Source of the DNA: CAYRDK01 sp043819345
GTDB taxonomy: Bacteria; Omnitrophota; Gorgyraeia; Velamenicoccales; Velamenicoccaceae
Reading direction: 5' to 3'
DNA: 17,645 nucleotides
Assembly (NCBI GenBank): GCA_043819345.1
Contig: JBDREX010000014.1
Span: 1 to 17,645, forward strand
The position numbers and the translations under genes were made by a program. Below, one piece after another: positions 6,167-14,331 of the stretch. The notes under the pieces were generated by a model that was given only the letters and a program-made list of their open reading frames with translations, ran no database searches and was not told where the DNA came from. Position 1 is the stretch's first letter, and each line of letters opens with the position of its first letter.

Positions 6167-9100
6167 ATGTTCAAAAAATCTCTACATCTTCTGTTGGTTG
6201 TAACCCACCTTGTCTCGTTCGGGTTTTTGCGTGATGCCTTTGCTTTTTCTTCTCAAAGCCCCAGTTATAAAATCACCTCAGATGCTTTAAGTCAGGGAGG
6301 GGGTGCTTCTTCTACCGATACAGGTTCCATAAAACTCACCTATAGCGTAATCGGTGAATCCTGTGTGGGCCAGCCTGCTATTAATACCGATTACACCAAG
6401 CTCTTAATGCATGCGGATGGTTCTAATGGCTCTGCTAGTTTTACGGATGAAAGCGGCAACAGTATTACTGCTTTTGGCGATATTCATATAGATACATCTC
6501 AGAGTAAATTTTCAGGCGCGTCAGCCTTATTGGACGGCAACGGAGATTATCTGTCTATACCCGATTCTGATAGTTGGAATTTTGGCGCGGAAGATTTTAC
6601 AATAGATTTTTGGATTAGATGGAACGGGACACCATCCACGGCCCGGATTATTAATCAACTCCAATCAGGAGGTTCGATTAATGGCTGGGGCCTTGAATGG
6701 TATCCGAATGTTTTAAGCTTTGCGTTTTCGCCGGATGGTTCAAAGGGGTGCGGGGTTTGGGCGCCATGGGCACCAGCAGGAGATACGTGGTACCATGTTG
6801 CCGTTACTGTTAATGAACATGTTTTGAGATTTTTTGTAGATGGTACCCAAATAGGCTTGGATTGGAATTTGGCAAATTATGGAGAGCATTATGGTTTTCC
6901 GGTTTGCTATGATTACAGTATGATTTACGATTCTCCTTTGAGATTGACAATTGGCGCTGACGCTGGCAATAGCTATCCGCTTAACGGCCGTCTTGACGAA
7001 GTTCGTATATCCAAAGGTATTGCTCGTTGGACATCTGATTTTATACCGCCTCAAGAGCCTTATGATTCAAGCACAACGGATCTCCTGAGCCCTGGAGGTG
7101 ATTATATCTATCATAGCGAAAATTTTAATCTGGAAGCAGGGTATCTGTCAATGCTTCCTGCTAATCCGCCTATCCAGATTCAGGCCATCTCTAATCAAAA
7201 CTGGCTTGAAAATGAATCCAAAGAAAATGCCTTTGATTTGGATGATTATTTTCAATCTCCAGATGGCAGCCCTTTGACATATACTGTTACCGGCAATCAG
7301 AATATCACCGTCGCTATAGACCCTCAAACTCATCTTGTCAGCTTTTCTCAAGCACAAGCCTATAATGGCACAGAAAAAATCTGTTTTACTGTTTCAGATG
7401 CTCAGGGGAGCTCTATTCAAAGCAACGAAGTTACCTTGCAGGTAGAGGGTGTGGATAATCCGCCTGTTCTAAACTTTATTCCAGATATTTCGATTGATGA
7501 AGGAGCGTTGGTTATCGTTGTGCCTCAGGCAATAGACTTAGACAATGACGCGGTCACCTATACCTACAGCACGCTTTTAAATACCTCCGGCCAATGGCAG
7601 ACCGATTATGAGGATGCCGGCCTTTATACCGTGACGGTTGCTGCCACGGATGCAACGGGTTTATCCGATACAAGAATATTCCATATTAACGTTCGCAATG
7701 TTAACCGGCCTCCGGTATTGCAATCTTTGTCTGATATAGCGGTCCAGGAAGGAGAACTTGTTGTTGTCGCGCCAAGTGCTTTTGATCCCGACAATGACGC
7801 GGTTACCTATTATTATTCCGCGCCTTTAGATGAAACAGGCAAATGGCTCACAAACTTTGACTCTTTTGGCACCTATACGGCAACGATCACCGCCTCTGAC
7901 GGGATTGATACCGTCTCACAAGATGTCAACATCATCGTGGGCAATGTTAACCGGCCGCCTCAAATCAGTTTATCTATCAGTAAATACACCGCTTCCATTG
8001 ACGAAAATCTGGATATTACTATTCAAGCCACAGACCCTGACAGCAATCCGATGACGTATATCATGAAAAAAGATGGTGTTCAGATCTCCGCGGGTGAGAT
8101 TGTTGGCCTTGTGCCTGTAATTATCTCAACGACGTTTACTTCAGCCGGCGACCATGAGATAACTTTAACAGTTGCTGATGAAGAAGGTTTAAGTGCCACA
8201 GTAACACAAGGCCTTGATATCGTAGATCCAAATGTCAATATATACGCTATCAATCCGGTTATGGGAGATTTTAACGGAGATTGTCTTTCAGATTTGGGAT
8301 TGCATAATTCCGATACAGGTGTGTGGGAGATTTGCCTTTCAAGCAAGGGGATTTTTACCAACGCTGTTGATTGGCTGACAGGTTTTGGCAATACGCGTTA
8401 TTGGGCACCGGCCGGAGGAGATTTTAATGGTGATGGCCGCACAGATGTTGGCGCCTACAATAGCTCCACGGGAGAATTACAAGTTGCCTTATCTACAGGC
8501 ACAAGCTTTTCATCAGCAGGGACATGGTTTACATTGCCGAATCCTTCAGCTTCGTGGCAGTTATTGTCAGGCAATTTTAACGGAGATAAATATTCCGATA
8601 TTGCTTTTTACAATAGAGACACCGGCGAAGTCAAAGCCGCTTTAGGAACAGGCACAGGGTTTTCAGCTTTAGCTGTATGGGCATCTGTCGGCCCGACAGG
8701 CGCGCTTGCTATGGGAGGGGACTTTAACGCGGATGGCTTAACAGATATTTGTTACTTTAATAAATCGACGGGTACTTTTACAGTCGCTTTTTCCAATACG
8801 ATAAACTTTTTAGATTCATCTAATTGGATGAGCGGCTTTGCGATAGATAAAGATCCGTTTTTGTCTGATATCAATCATGATGGTTTAACGGACATCGCCT
8901 ATTGGGAAAATTCAGGTATTTGGCATTATGCTATTTCAACAGGAGCCGCGTTTATAGACAAAGGTATATGGCTGGATAACTTTGGTTCAACCAGCAATGA
9001 ATCCGGCACAACAGGTGATTTTAATGGAGACGGTATTATAGATCGCGCTCTTTTTGACCGCGATGTGCAGGGTATTAATCGCTGGCTAGTTCAGCTAAAC

Positions 9101-12100
9101 GGCCAACAACCTTGTGACCTTTTAAATCTTATTGAAAATGGCACAGGCGGCAAAATCCAAATCACATACACCTACGCCTCTCAATACGACAACGGCCTCT
9201 TGCCATTCCCGGTGTATGTGGCTTCATCCATTAGCTTAATAGATACATTGCCTGTGACACAACCTCAAGAGGTTTATACCCAAAACTTCCGTTATGCCGG
9301 AGGATACTTTGACGCGTCAGAACGGGAATTCAGAGGTTTTGCTCAGATTACTGTGACAGATCCTATTACCGGCAACTATACCGAAACACATTTTTTTCAG
9401 GGCAAAGACGGCCAGGATGGCGCCTTAAAAGGGCAGATTGAAAAGATTTTGGCCTTTGACGGTGACGATCGTCAGATTAGCCAGGTAGTTAATACCTATG
9501 AAGTTAAAAAAGGCGGCTCTGATGAAAATGTCCTGGGTTTTCCCGCCTTGACTGAAATTCAGACAACTGTCTGGGAAGAAAACGAAACATCCATCACGAC
9601 CAAAAGCACTCTTGTCTATGACAATATCGGTAATCCAATAAAAGCCACAGACTTCGGTGATATCTTAAAAACAGGCGATGAAAAGTCCACCGAGACAACC
9701 TATGCTGCGGCTTATGAAACTACTTTTAACCGCCCTACGGAAACCATCCTCAAAGACAAAGATGAAAATATCGTCTCAAAGAAAACTTTTGAATACGACA
9801 CAAAAGGGAATTTGACACAGGAGGATGTTTTTATTTTTAACCCGCTAACCGGCACACTCGCTAACGCGCTAACTCAATACGCCTATGACGACTTCGGTAA
9901 TCTGACAACTTCAACAGACGCCCTGGGCCGAAGTGTTACAACGGAATATGAGGCACAATATCATTGTTATCCCAAAAAGGTCACCAACGTTTTAAACCAG
10001 AGCGTCCAATACACCTATGACCCAAAATTCGGATGTGTCTTATCCGTCACAGACCCCAATAATCAGACGTCTCAGTCTACTTATGATTCTTTAGGCAGGC
10101 TCTTGTATTCCACCAACGCTTTAGGAGAAGTTCCAACAACATACAGTTATCCTGATTTTAATACCAAGGTCACAATAAACGCTCTTGGTTTAACATCCAC
10201 GCAATACGTAGACGGTATTGGCCGAAAATACAAGGTTATATCAAGTGGAGAGGATGGAGATAGTTCAAGGCTTGTCTCAAGCGAGGCCTATTACAATAAC
10301 AGGGGCGCTGTTGAAAAAGAATCTATCGCGCATTACATTGATGAAGACCCATCAAACATCTCTTATATCCGTTATGAATACGACTTAAGAGGCAGGATCA
10401 AGAAGACTATTTCAGACTTCCCCGGCACCTCTAAAGACGCTGAAAGTACAATTAATTACATATCGCCTCTCTACACTGAAACATTAGACCCCAAAGGCCA
10501 CAAGAAGGGCACTTTAAAAGACGTCTACGGCAATATTGCCGAAGTCACGGAGTTCACGCAAGGCGGCGTCTATAAAACAACGTATGAATATGATGTTCAG
10601 AACAACCTCATTAAACTTACCGATAGCCAAAATAATGTTAGTCAGATCTGGTATGACTCTATCGGCCGTAAACTCAAGATGGATGACCCTGACATGGGCA
10701 TCTGGACGTATGAATACGATATTTTAGGCAACTTCATCAAACAAACAGACGCCAAAAACCAGATATTGGAATTTGAATATGACGAATTAAACAGATTAAC
10801 CCGCAAACTCGCTAACGCGCAGACAATTGTTAATTATCTTTATGATGACCCTTTAAAAGACAATTGTATCGGCAGGCTATCCAAAGTCACAGACCAGTCA
10901 GGTTCAACAGAATTCTTTTATGATGTTCTGGGCAGGGAGATCAAAAGCACAAAGACAGTCACCACGTCACCAGACATCAGTCACCAGTATACCGTCCAAA
11001 GAGAATACGACATTTTAGGCCGCTTGACCAATTTAACATATCCGGACAACTCCATTGTTAATTATTCCTATGACACCAATTCAGGTTTACTTGAGCGTGT
11101 TCAGGGTTCAGCAGATTATGTAAAAAGCATAAACTATAATGCGAAGGGGCAGATAAAAGACATCACCTACGGTAATAATACACAAACAACGTATGATTAC
11201 GGGCAGGACCTGCGTCTTTCAAGAATTTTAACCAGTACCCAGAACCCTGTACCCTGTACCCTGCAGGATTTAAACTACATCTTTGACAAAAACGGTAATA
11301 TTACAACTTTAACGGATAACTTAAAAAGTAATATCCGCTCGTTTACCTATGACGATTTAGACAGGTTAACGCAGGCTTCAAACCTTCCATCACCTCAAGG
11401 CGGCTATACAAACTATAACTACCAATACGATCCAATTGGCAACATGACGTATAAGTCAGACGTAGGCACTATGGCCTATGGTATCAACGCCGGGCCACAT
11501 GCCGTTACCTTTGCCGGAGGGTATTCTTACCAATATGACGCCAACGGCAACATGACAACAGGAAAAAATAAAACATTGGAATATGACGTAGAAAATCGTA
11601 TAATTAAAATTATTCAGCCTGACGCGACAACAGACTTTGTTTATGACGGCGATGGCGGACGCGTTAAAAAGGTCACCACGTCACCAAGTCACCAGGTCAC
11701 CAGTGAAACGACTTATATCGGCTCGCTCTTTGAGATTAACACTGATTACAGCGATTCTGAAAACCCGATTACAAAGACTACCAAACACATCTTTGCCGGA
11801 TCAAACAAAGTCTGTTCTGTTAACACGCGAACTGGTTTACCCGATAACCCGCAAACCAGTTATTACCACACCGATCATTTAGGCAGCAGCAATGTCATCA
11901 CTGATGAAACAGGCGCTCAGGCCAGCCATTACGAATATACGCCCTATGGGTCAATCGCGGTTGATGAACTCGCTAACCCGCAAACCGGCTCACCCGTAAA
12001 CTATTACTTCACCGGCAAGGAGCTGGACAAAACAGGCCTTTACTACTACTCAGCCCGCTATTACGACCCTGAGATAGGCAGATTTGTAAGCGCGGATACA

Positions 12101-13075
12101 TTAGTTCAGGCACCCTATGACCCGCAATCCCTGAATCGTTACGCCTACTGCCGCAACAACCCGCTCAAATACACCGATCCGAGTGGGCACAAGTGGAGTT
12201 GGAAGAAGTTTTGGCATGCAGCCGTTGGGGTTTTTGTTGGTGTTGTTGCTACGATGGTTCTTGGCCCTGGCGGTGCTCTTGCTTGGTATGGCAGTACAAT
12301 GGCTGCTATGATTGGTGGAGCAGCAGGTGGAGCTGTTGCGGGTGGCCTTGATGGAGGCTGGCAGGGGGCTTTAATAGGTGCTGCTATGGGAGGTGCAACA
12401 GGTGGCCTTGCAAGTTGGGGTGGGTCAACAGTGGCTATTGGGTTGTTTGCTGCCGGAGTAGCTGCTGCCGGTGCCACGGGTAGTTGGGATAGTTTTGCGG
12501 GGGGAATTGTAGGTGGTTTAGCAGGGATGGTGGTTGGGAACGGAATTAATAATTCCTTTGGCGATTCCTCGGGTGTTAATAATCAAAGCTCTGTTTCGAG
12601 GGGGCAAGGAACACAGTCTGAAGAGCAAAGTATTCGTGCTAGCTTACGAGAAGCCCAAGTTTTGCGTCAAAAAGGGAATCTGCAAGCAGCGTACGACAAA
12701 GAAATTGATTTAGTGAATAAATATGGCTGGGAGAAAACAATAGGGACTAAACAAAAGATTTTAATTGAACAAACAGGAGGATTTCAGCCAAATAAACCGG
12801 CTATTCGTCAGCAGGAAACTCTTTGGATGCTTGGGAAAGAACCAGCAGTTGTCTCAGGAATAGTAGAATATAGAGATGGTATTCCTAATTTTGTTAAAGG
12901 TTGGTTCACCGAACAATCGCTTACAATTGATCTTTCTTTAGTAAAATTTGATGCGATTAGGACGGACATGCCTACTTCGTTTCAAGAATCTATTTTAACA
13001 TTTGGTGGAAAAGGAGAATGGTCCTGTTATAAATCACGCAATAGAGTAATCTACGGCGTTTTGACTGAAAAATAA
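6167..13075 (+). CDS. Giant secreted LamG / cadherin-like / FG-GAP / Rhs polymorphic toxin-like protein
   Basis: 2302 residues. Signal peptide 1-26 (cleavage AFA-FSS). A short surface module (30-70) is split by a LamG fold (about 78-298) and resumes with ENFNLEAGYLSM near 317. Four Ig/cadherin-like repeats fill about 332-688; two carry the same DxDNDAVTY word. FG-GAP/VCBS repeats (698-985) contain six DxNxDxxxD calcium-type motifs. A TcdB-like region (about 995-1220) is followed by YD/Rhs repeats (about 1230-1930). The Rhs core signatures are HTDHLGSSNVITDETG (near 1901) and ARYYDPEIGRFVSAD (near 1960). The core ends NPLKYTDPSGH (D2004), the usual junction before a variable C-terminus. After it come a glycine-zipper hydrophobic stretch (about 2015-2150) and an unrecognised domain (about 2160-2302). 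Only weak AGAAAG precedes the ATG. It is probably a contact-dependent or secreted toxin; the adjacent TPR gene is the immunity candidate. Confidence 0.92.
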   Translation: MFKKSLHLLLVVTHLVSFGFLRDAFAFSSQSPSYKITSDALSQGGGASSTDTGSIKLTYSVIGESCVGQPAINTDYTKLLMHADGSNGSASFTDESGNSITAFGDIHIDTSQSKFSGASALLDGNGDYLSIPDSDSWNFGAEDFTIDFWIRWNGTPSTARIINQLQSGGSINGWGLEWYPNVLSFAFSPDGSKGCGVWAPWAPAGDTWYHVAVTVNEHVLRFFVDGTQIGLDWNLANYGEHYGFPVCYDYSMIYDSPLRLTIGADAGNSYPLNGRLDEVRISKGIARWTSDFIPPQEPYDSSTTDLLSPGGDYIYHSENFNLEAGYLSMLPANPPIQIQAISNQNWLENESKENAFDLDDYFQSPDGSPLTYTVTGNQNITVAIDPQTHLVSFSQAQAYNGTEKICFTVSDAQGSSIQSNEVTLQVEGVDNPPVLNFIPDISIDEGALVIVVPQAIDLDNDAVTYTYSTLLNTSGQWQTDYEDAGLYTVTVAATDATGLSDTRIFHINVRNVNRPPVLQSLSDIAVQEGELVVVAPSAFDPDNDAVTYYYSAPLDETGKWLTNFDSFGTYTATITASDGIDTVSQDVNIIVGNVNRPPQISLSISKYTASIDENLDITIQATDPDSNPMTYIMKKDGVQISAGEIVGLVPVIISTTFTSAGDHEITLTVADEEGLSATVTQGLDIVDPNVNIYAINPVMGDFNGDCLSDLGLHNSDTGVWEICLSSKGIFTNAVDWLTGFGNTRYWAPAGGDFNGDGRTDVGAYNSSTGELQVALSTGTSFSSAGTWFTLPNPSASWQLLSGNFNGDKYSDIAFYNRDTGEVKAALGTGTGFSALAVWASVGPTGALAMGGDFNADGLTDICYFNKSTGTFTVAFSNTINFLDSSNWMSGFAIDKDPFLSDINHDGLTDIAYWENSGIWHYAISTGAAFIDKGIWLDNFGSTSNESGTTGDFNGDGIIDRALFDRDVQGINRWLVQLNGQQPCDLLNLIENGTGGKIQITYTYASQYDNGLLPFPVYVASSISLIDTLPVTQPQEVYTQNFRYAGGYFDASEREFRGFAQITVTDPITGNYTETHFFQGKDGQDGALKGQIEKILAFDGDDRQISQVVNTYEVKKGGSDENVLGFPALTEIQTTVWEENETSITTKSTLVYDNIGNPIKATDFGDILKTGDEKSTETTYAAAYETTFNRPTETILKDKDENIVSKKTFEYDTKGNLTQEDVFIFNPLTGTLANALTQYAYDDFGNLTTSTDALGRSVTTEYEAQYHCYPKKVTNVLNQSVQYTYDPKFGCVLSVTDPNNQTSQSTYDSLGRLLYSTNALGEVPTTYSYPDFNTKVTINALGLTSTQYVDGIGRKYKVISSGEDGDSSRLVSSEAYYNNRGAVEKESIAHYIDEDPSNISYIRYEYDLRGRIKKTISDFPGTSKDAESTINYISPLYTETLDPKGHKKGTLKDVYGNIAEVTEFTQGGVYKTTYEYDVQNNLIKLTDSQNNVSQIWYDSIGRKLKMDDPDMGIWTYEYDILGNFIKQTDAKNQILEFEYDELNRLTRKLANAQTIVNYLYDDPLKDNCIGRLSKVTDQSGSTEFFYDVLGREIKSTKTVTTSPDISHQYTVQREYDILGRLTNLTYPDNSIVNYSYDTNSGLLERVQGSADYVKSINYNAKGQIKDITYGNNTQTTYDYGQDLRLSRILTSTQNPVPCTLQDLNYIFDKNGNITTLTDNLKSNIRSFTYDDLDRLTQASNLPSPQGGYTNYNYQYDPIGNMTYKSDVGTMAYGINAGPHAVTFAGGYSYQYDANGNMTTGKNKTLEYDVENRIIKIIQPDATTDFVYDGDGGRVKKVTTSPSHQVTSETTYIGSLFEINTDYSDSENPITKTTKHIFAGSNKVCSVNTRTGLPDNPQTSYYHTDHLGSSNVITDETGAQASHYEYTPYGSIAVDELANPQTGSPVNYYFTGKELDKTGLYYYSARYYDPEIGRFVSADTLVQAPYDPQSLNRYAYCRNNPLKYTDPSGHKWSWKKFWHAAVGVFVGVVATMVLGPGGALAWYGSTMAAMIGGAAGGAVAGGLDGGWQGALIGAAMGGATGGLASWGGSTVAIGLFAAGVAAAGATGSWDSFAGGIVGGLAGMVVGNGINNSFGDSSGVNNQSSVSRGQGTQSEEQSIRASLREAQVLRQKGNLQAAYDKEIDLVNKYGWEKTIGTKQKILIEQTGGFQPNKPAIRQQETLWMLGKEPAVVSGIVEYRDGIPNFVKGWFTEQSLTIDLSLVKFDAIRTDMPTSFQESILTFGGKGEWSCYKSRNRVIYGVLTEK
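9839..9878 (+). repeat. In-frame 8-nt array, AACCCGCT type, 5 units
   Basis: Units AACCCGCT, AACCGGCA, CACTCGCT, AACGCGCT and AACTCAAT follow each other without gaps inside the Rhs gene (residues about 1225-1238), encoding the peptide NPLTGTLANALTQ. This is the first of four such arrays in this gene. Confidence 0.7.
10798..10821 (+). repeat. In-frame 8-nt array, AACCCGCA type, 3 units
   Basis: AACCCGCA, AACTCGCT and AACGCGCA are in direct succession (residues about 1544-1552). The segment CTCGCTAACGCGC is read as LANA, the same frame used by the arrays at 9839 and 11967. Confidence 0.65.
10958..10987 (+). repeat. In-frame GTCACCNN array, 3 units
   Basis: GTCACCAC and GTCACCAG, six other bases, then GTCACCAG, encoding VTTSPDISHQ (residues about 1598-1607). 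The same core, in the same codon phase, recurs at 11672. Confidence 0.65.
11234..11261 (+). repeat. In-frame 7-nt array, [AT]G[AT]ACCC, 4 units
   Basis: AGTACCC, AGAACCC, TGTACCC and TGTACCC, encoding STQNPVPCT (residues about 1690-1699). It shares period and core with the intergenic array at 1674-1694, over 9 kb away. Confidence 0.7.
11672..11703 (+). repeat. In-frame GTCACCNN array, 4 perfect units
   Basis: GTCACCAC, GTCACCAA, GTCACCAG and GTCACCAG, the cleanest array in the window, encoding VTTSPSHQVTS (residues about 1836-1846). The core is invariant and only the last two bases vary. Confidence 0.8.
11822..11861 (+). repeat. In-frame 8-nt array, AAC type, 5 units
   Basis: AACACGCG, AACTGGTT, TACCCGAT, AACCCGCA and AACCAGTT, encoding NTRTGLPDNPQTS (residues about 1886-1898), just before the conserved HTDHLGS core motif. 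The stretch also reads as an imperfect inverted repeat, with AACTGGTT opposite AACCAGTT. Confidence 0.7.
11967..11998 (+). repeat. In-frame 8-nt array, AAC type, 4 units
   Basis: AACTCGCT, AACCCGCA, AACCGGCT and CACCCGTA, encoding LANPQTGSPV (residues about 1935-1944) just before the conserved FTGKELD motif. AACCCGCAAACC is in the same reading frame as its copy at 11846. Confidence 0.7.
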
Positions 13076-13080
13076 ATGTT

Positions 13081-13677
13081 ATGAAAAAAATACTATTAAT
13101 GATTATTATAATTATTTTTGTTTTTATCTTTTTTTTATACAAATTTCCACATGTTTTTTTAAAATTATTCGGATATACCATAAATAGAAAATCAGATAAA
13201 ACATTTCAAGCTGTTGAGAACTCATTTTCTGAAGAAGCGTTAAAAAAGAATATAGCTAAGTATCCCAATAATGAAGATTTTTTACTTAGCCTAGGCAATT
13301 TTTATATTGGAGAGGCTATGAGCGCGAAGGCGTGCGGTTTGAGTGATGAAACTGGGCAAAGTTTAAGTAAGGCAAAAGCTACTTTTTTTAAAGTTCTTTC
13401 AATGTATCCAGACTCAATGGTTGCCCATAAAGGGTTAGGGAAAGTTTATTTTTTAGAGGATGATTATGTTAAATGCTTGTCTGAGTACACAGATGTTTTA
13501 GAAAAAAAGAGTTCGGATTTTGAAGCACTATACTATTTTGGTGTTTGTTATAACAGTTTAGATCAAAAACAGTTATCGGTTGAATTCTTGCAACGTGCAA
13601 AAATAGTTGCGCAGGAGAATGAAGATTGCAAAAAAAGTTATGAGTACAAAATGCTGCTTAATCTTTTGAAGGAATAA
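13081..13677 (+). CDS. Membrane-anchored TPR protein, candidate immunity partner
   Basis: 198 residues. An N-terminal Lys-Lys start is followed by one strong hydrophobic segment (4-20), probably a signal anchor. The rest is helical with TPR-like repeats: about 70-85 (NNEDFLLSLGNFYIGEA), 105-140 (PDSMVAHKGLGKVYFLEDD) and 145-180 (DFEALYYFGVCYNSLDQKQ). It begins 5 nt after the stop of the giant Rhs gene with no good ribosome site, so it is probably translationally coupled. A small gene in this position, directly behind a variable Rhs C-terminus, is usually the cognate immunity protein. That role is inferred from position only. It is visibly more AT-rich than the Rhs core, as expected if the toxin tip and immunity gene were acquired together. 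Confidence 0.75.
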   Translation: MKKILLMIIIIIFVFIFFLYKFPHVFLKLFGYTINRKSDKTFQAVENSFSEEALKKNIAKYPNNEDFLLSLGNFYIGEAMSAKACGLSDETGQSLSKAKATFFKVLSMYPDSMVAHKGLGKVYFLEDDYVKCLSEYTDVLEKKSSDFEALYYFGVCYNSLDQKQLSVEFLQRAKIVAQENEDCKKSYEYKMLLNLLKE

Positions 13678-13715
13678 TGGGGACGGTTCTATTTATTTAA
13701 AATAAATGACTTTAT

Positions 13716-13793
13716 ATGCCACGGACAAGACGTTTGATGTTTAGGGAGCAGCCATATATTTTTTGTCTTTTGTGTTTCAGAAAAGGAAAATAA
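13716..13793 (+). pseudogene. Possible remnant of a REP-associated Y1 transposase
   Basis: A 25-codon frame begins MPRTRRLMFREQPY and then degenerates to a stop. Its first residues recall the N-termini of Y1/RAYT transposases (MPR-R-R---PYH). It is preceded by GGGGACGGTTCT at 13679-13690, a word I associate with leaders of such genes in uncultured bacteria, and by the palindrome ATTTATT-TAA-AATAAAT (13691-13707). No catalytic HUH motif remains. It could also be chance. Confidence 0.25.
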
Positions 13794-13829
13794 AAGTATA
13801 GTAATTGGAATTTATTAAAAAGATTAGAT

Positions 13830-14090
13830 ATGCCGATTGATGTGCGTGTTGTCAGGATGAATAGGGCTCAGGGAAAGTATGGCCGGCTCAAGGCTTTTGT
13901 GGATGTAGAAATCAATAATGCCGTTTTAATTAAAGGGCTATTTGTGATGTCAGGCAAAAAGGGGTTATTTATTTCTATGCCGCGTCAAAAAGGTAGCGAC
14001 AATAGATGGTATGAAGTTGTTCAAATAATTAATCAGCGGCTCAAGGAAGAAGTTTTTTCGCGTGTTCTTTTAGAATATGAACAAGAATAG
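13830..14090 (+). CDS. spoVG: SpoVG family RNA/DNA-binding regulator
   Basis: 86 residues, the family's usual length. It opens with DVRVVRMNRAQGKYGRLKAFVDVEI and carries the conserved core GLFISMPRQK, then WYEVVQIIN and an EEVFSRVLLEYE tail. SpoVG proteins are small nucleic-acid-binding regulators, first known from Bacillus sporulation and widespread in non-sporulating bacteria, where they control envelope or virulence genes. No strong ribosome site is visible before the ATG. The 153 nt upstream hold the possible transposase scar. The next gene starts 51 nt later, so the SpoVG, coiled-coil and propeller genes may form one operon. Confidence 0.9.
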   Translation: MPIDVRVVRMNRAQGKYGRLKAFVDVEINNAVLIKGLFVMSGKKGLFISMPRQKGSDNRWYEVVQIINQRLKEEVFSRVLLEYEQE

Positions 14091-14141
14091 AGAGCGTGAT
14101 ACATCCTTCACCTTTTTGGTGGATACAAAATCGAGGTTATT

Positions 14142-14327
14142 ATGATTGTCGAAAAAGATATGAGGAATGATATTTTTGAATTGGAAAAAAGAAGGTCTGA
14201 TTTAAGGCGCATGTTAAAGGATTGTATTTGCGTGCCTGTGGTTTTACGCGATTATGAGAGGATAAATTTAATTACTAATGAATTAAACGTGTTAAGGGAA
14301 AAGAACAGGGAGTTGAAGGAGAGATAG
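14142..14327 (+). CDS. Small coiled-coil protein, function unknown
   Basis: 61 residues, highly charged and heptad-like throughout (ELEKRRSDLRRMLKDC, then ERINLITNELNVLREKNREL). It has no signal peptide or membrane segment and looks like a short cytoplasmic coiled coil; a central CICVPV stretch interrupts the helix. GAGG lies 8 nt before the ATG. The next gene starts 4 nt after its stop and takes its Shine-Dalgarno from this gene's last codons, so the two are probably coupled. I do not recognise the family. Confidence 0.7.
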   Translation: MIVEKDMRNDIFELEKRRSDLRRMLKDCICVPVVLRDYERINLITNELNVLREKNRELKER

Positions 14328-14331
14328 CCTG

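Noticed and set aside
9839..11998. CRISPR-like interpretation of the short repeats
   Set aside because: Units are only 7-8 nt and abut with no spacers, they lie inside an open coding frame, and there are no cas genes.
12145..12477. Pro/Ala-rich minus-strand frame of 110 codons
   Set aside because: It is the complement of the glycine/alanine-rich hydrophobic stretch of the Rhs protein; its low-complexity composition explains the lack of stops.
14098..14122. Small hairpin after spoVG (CACC-TTTTT-GGTG)
   Set aside because: A four-base stem with poor extension and no T-run does not support a terminator.
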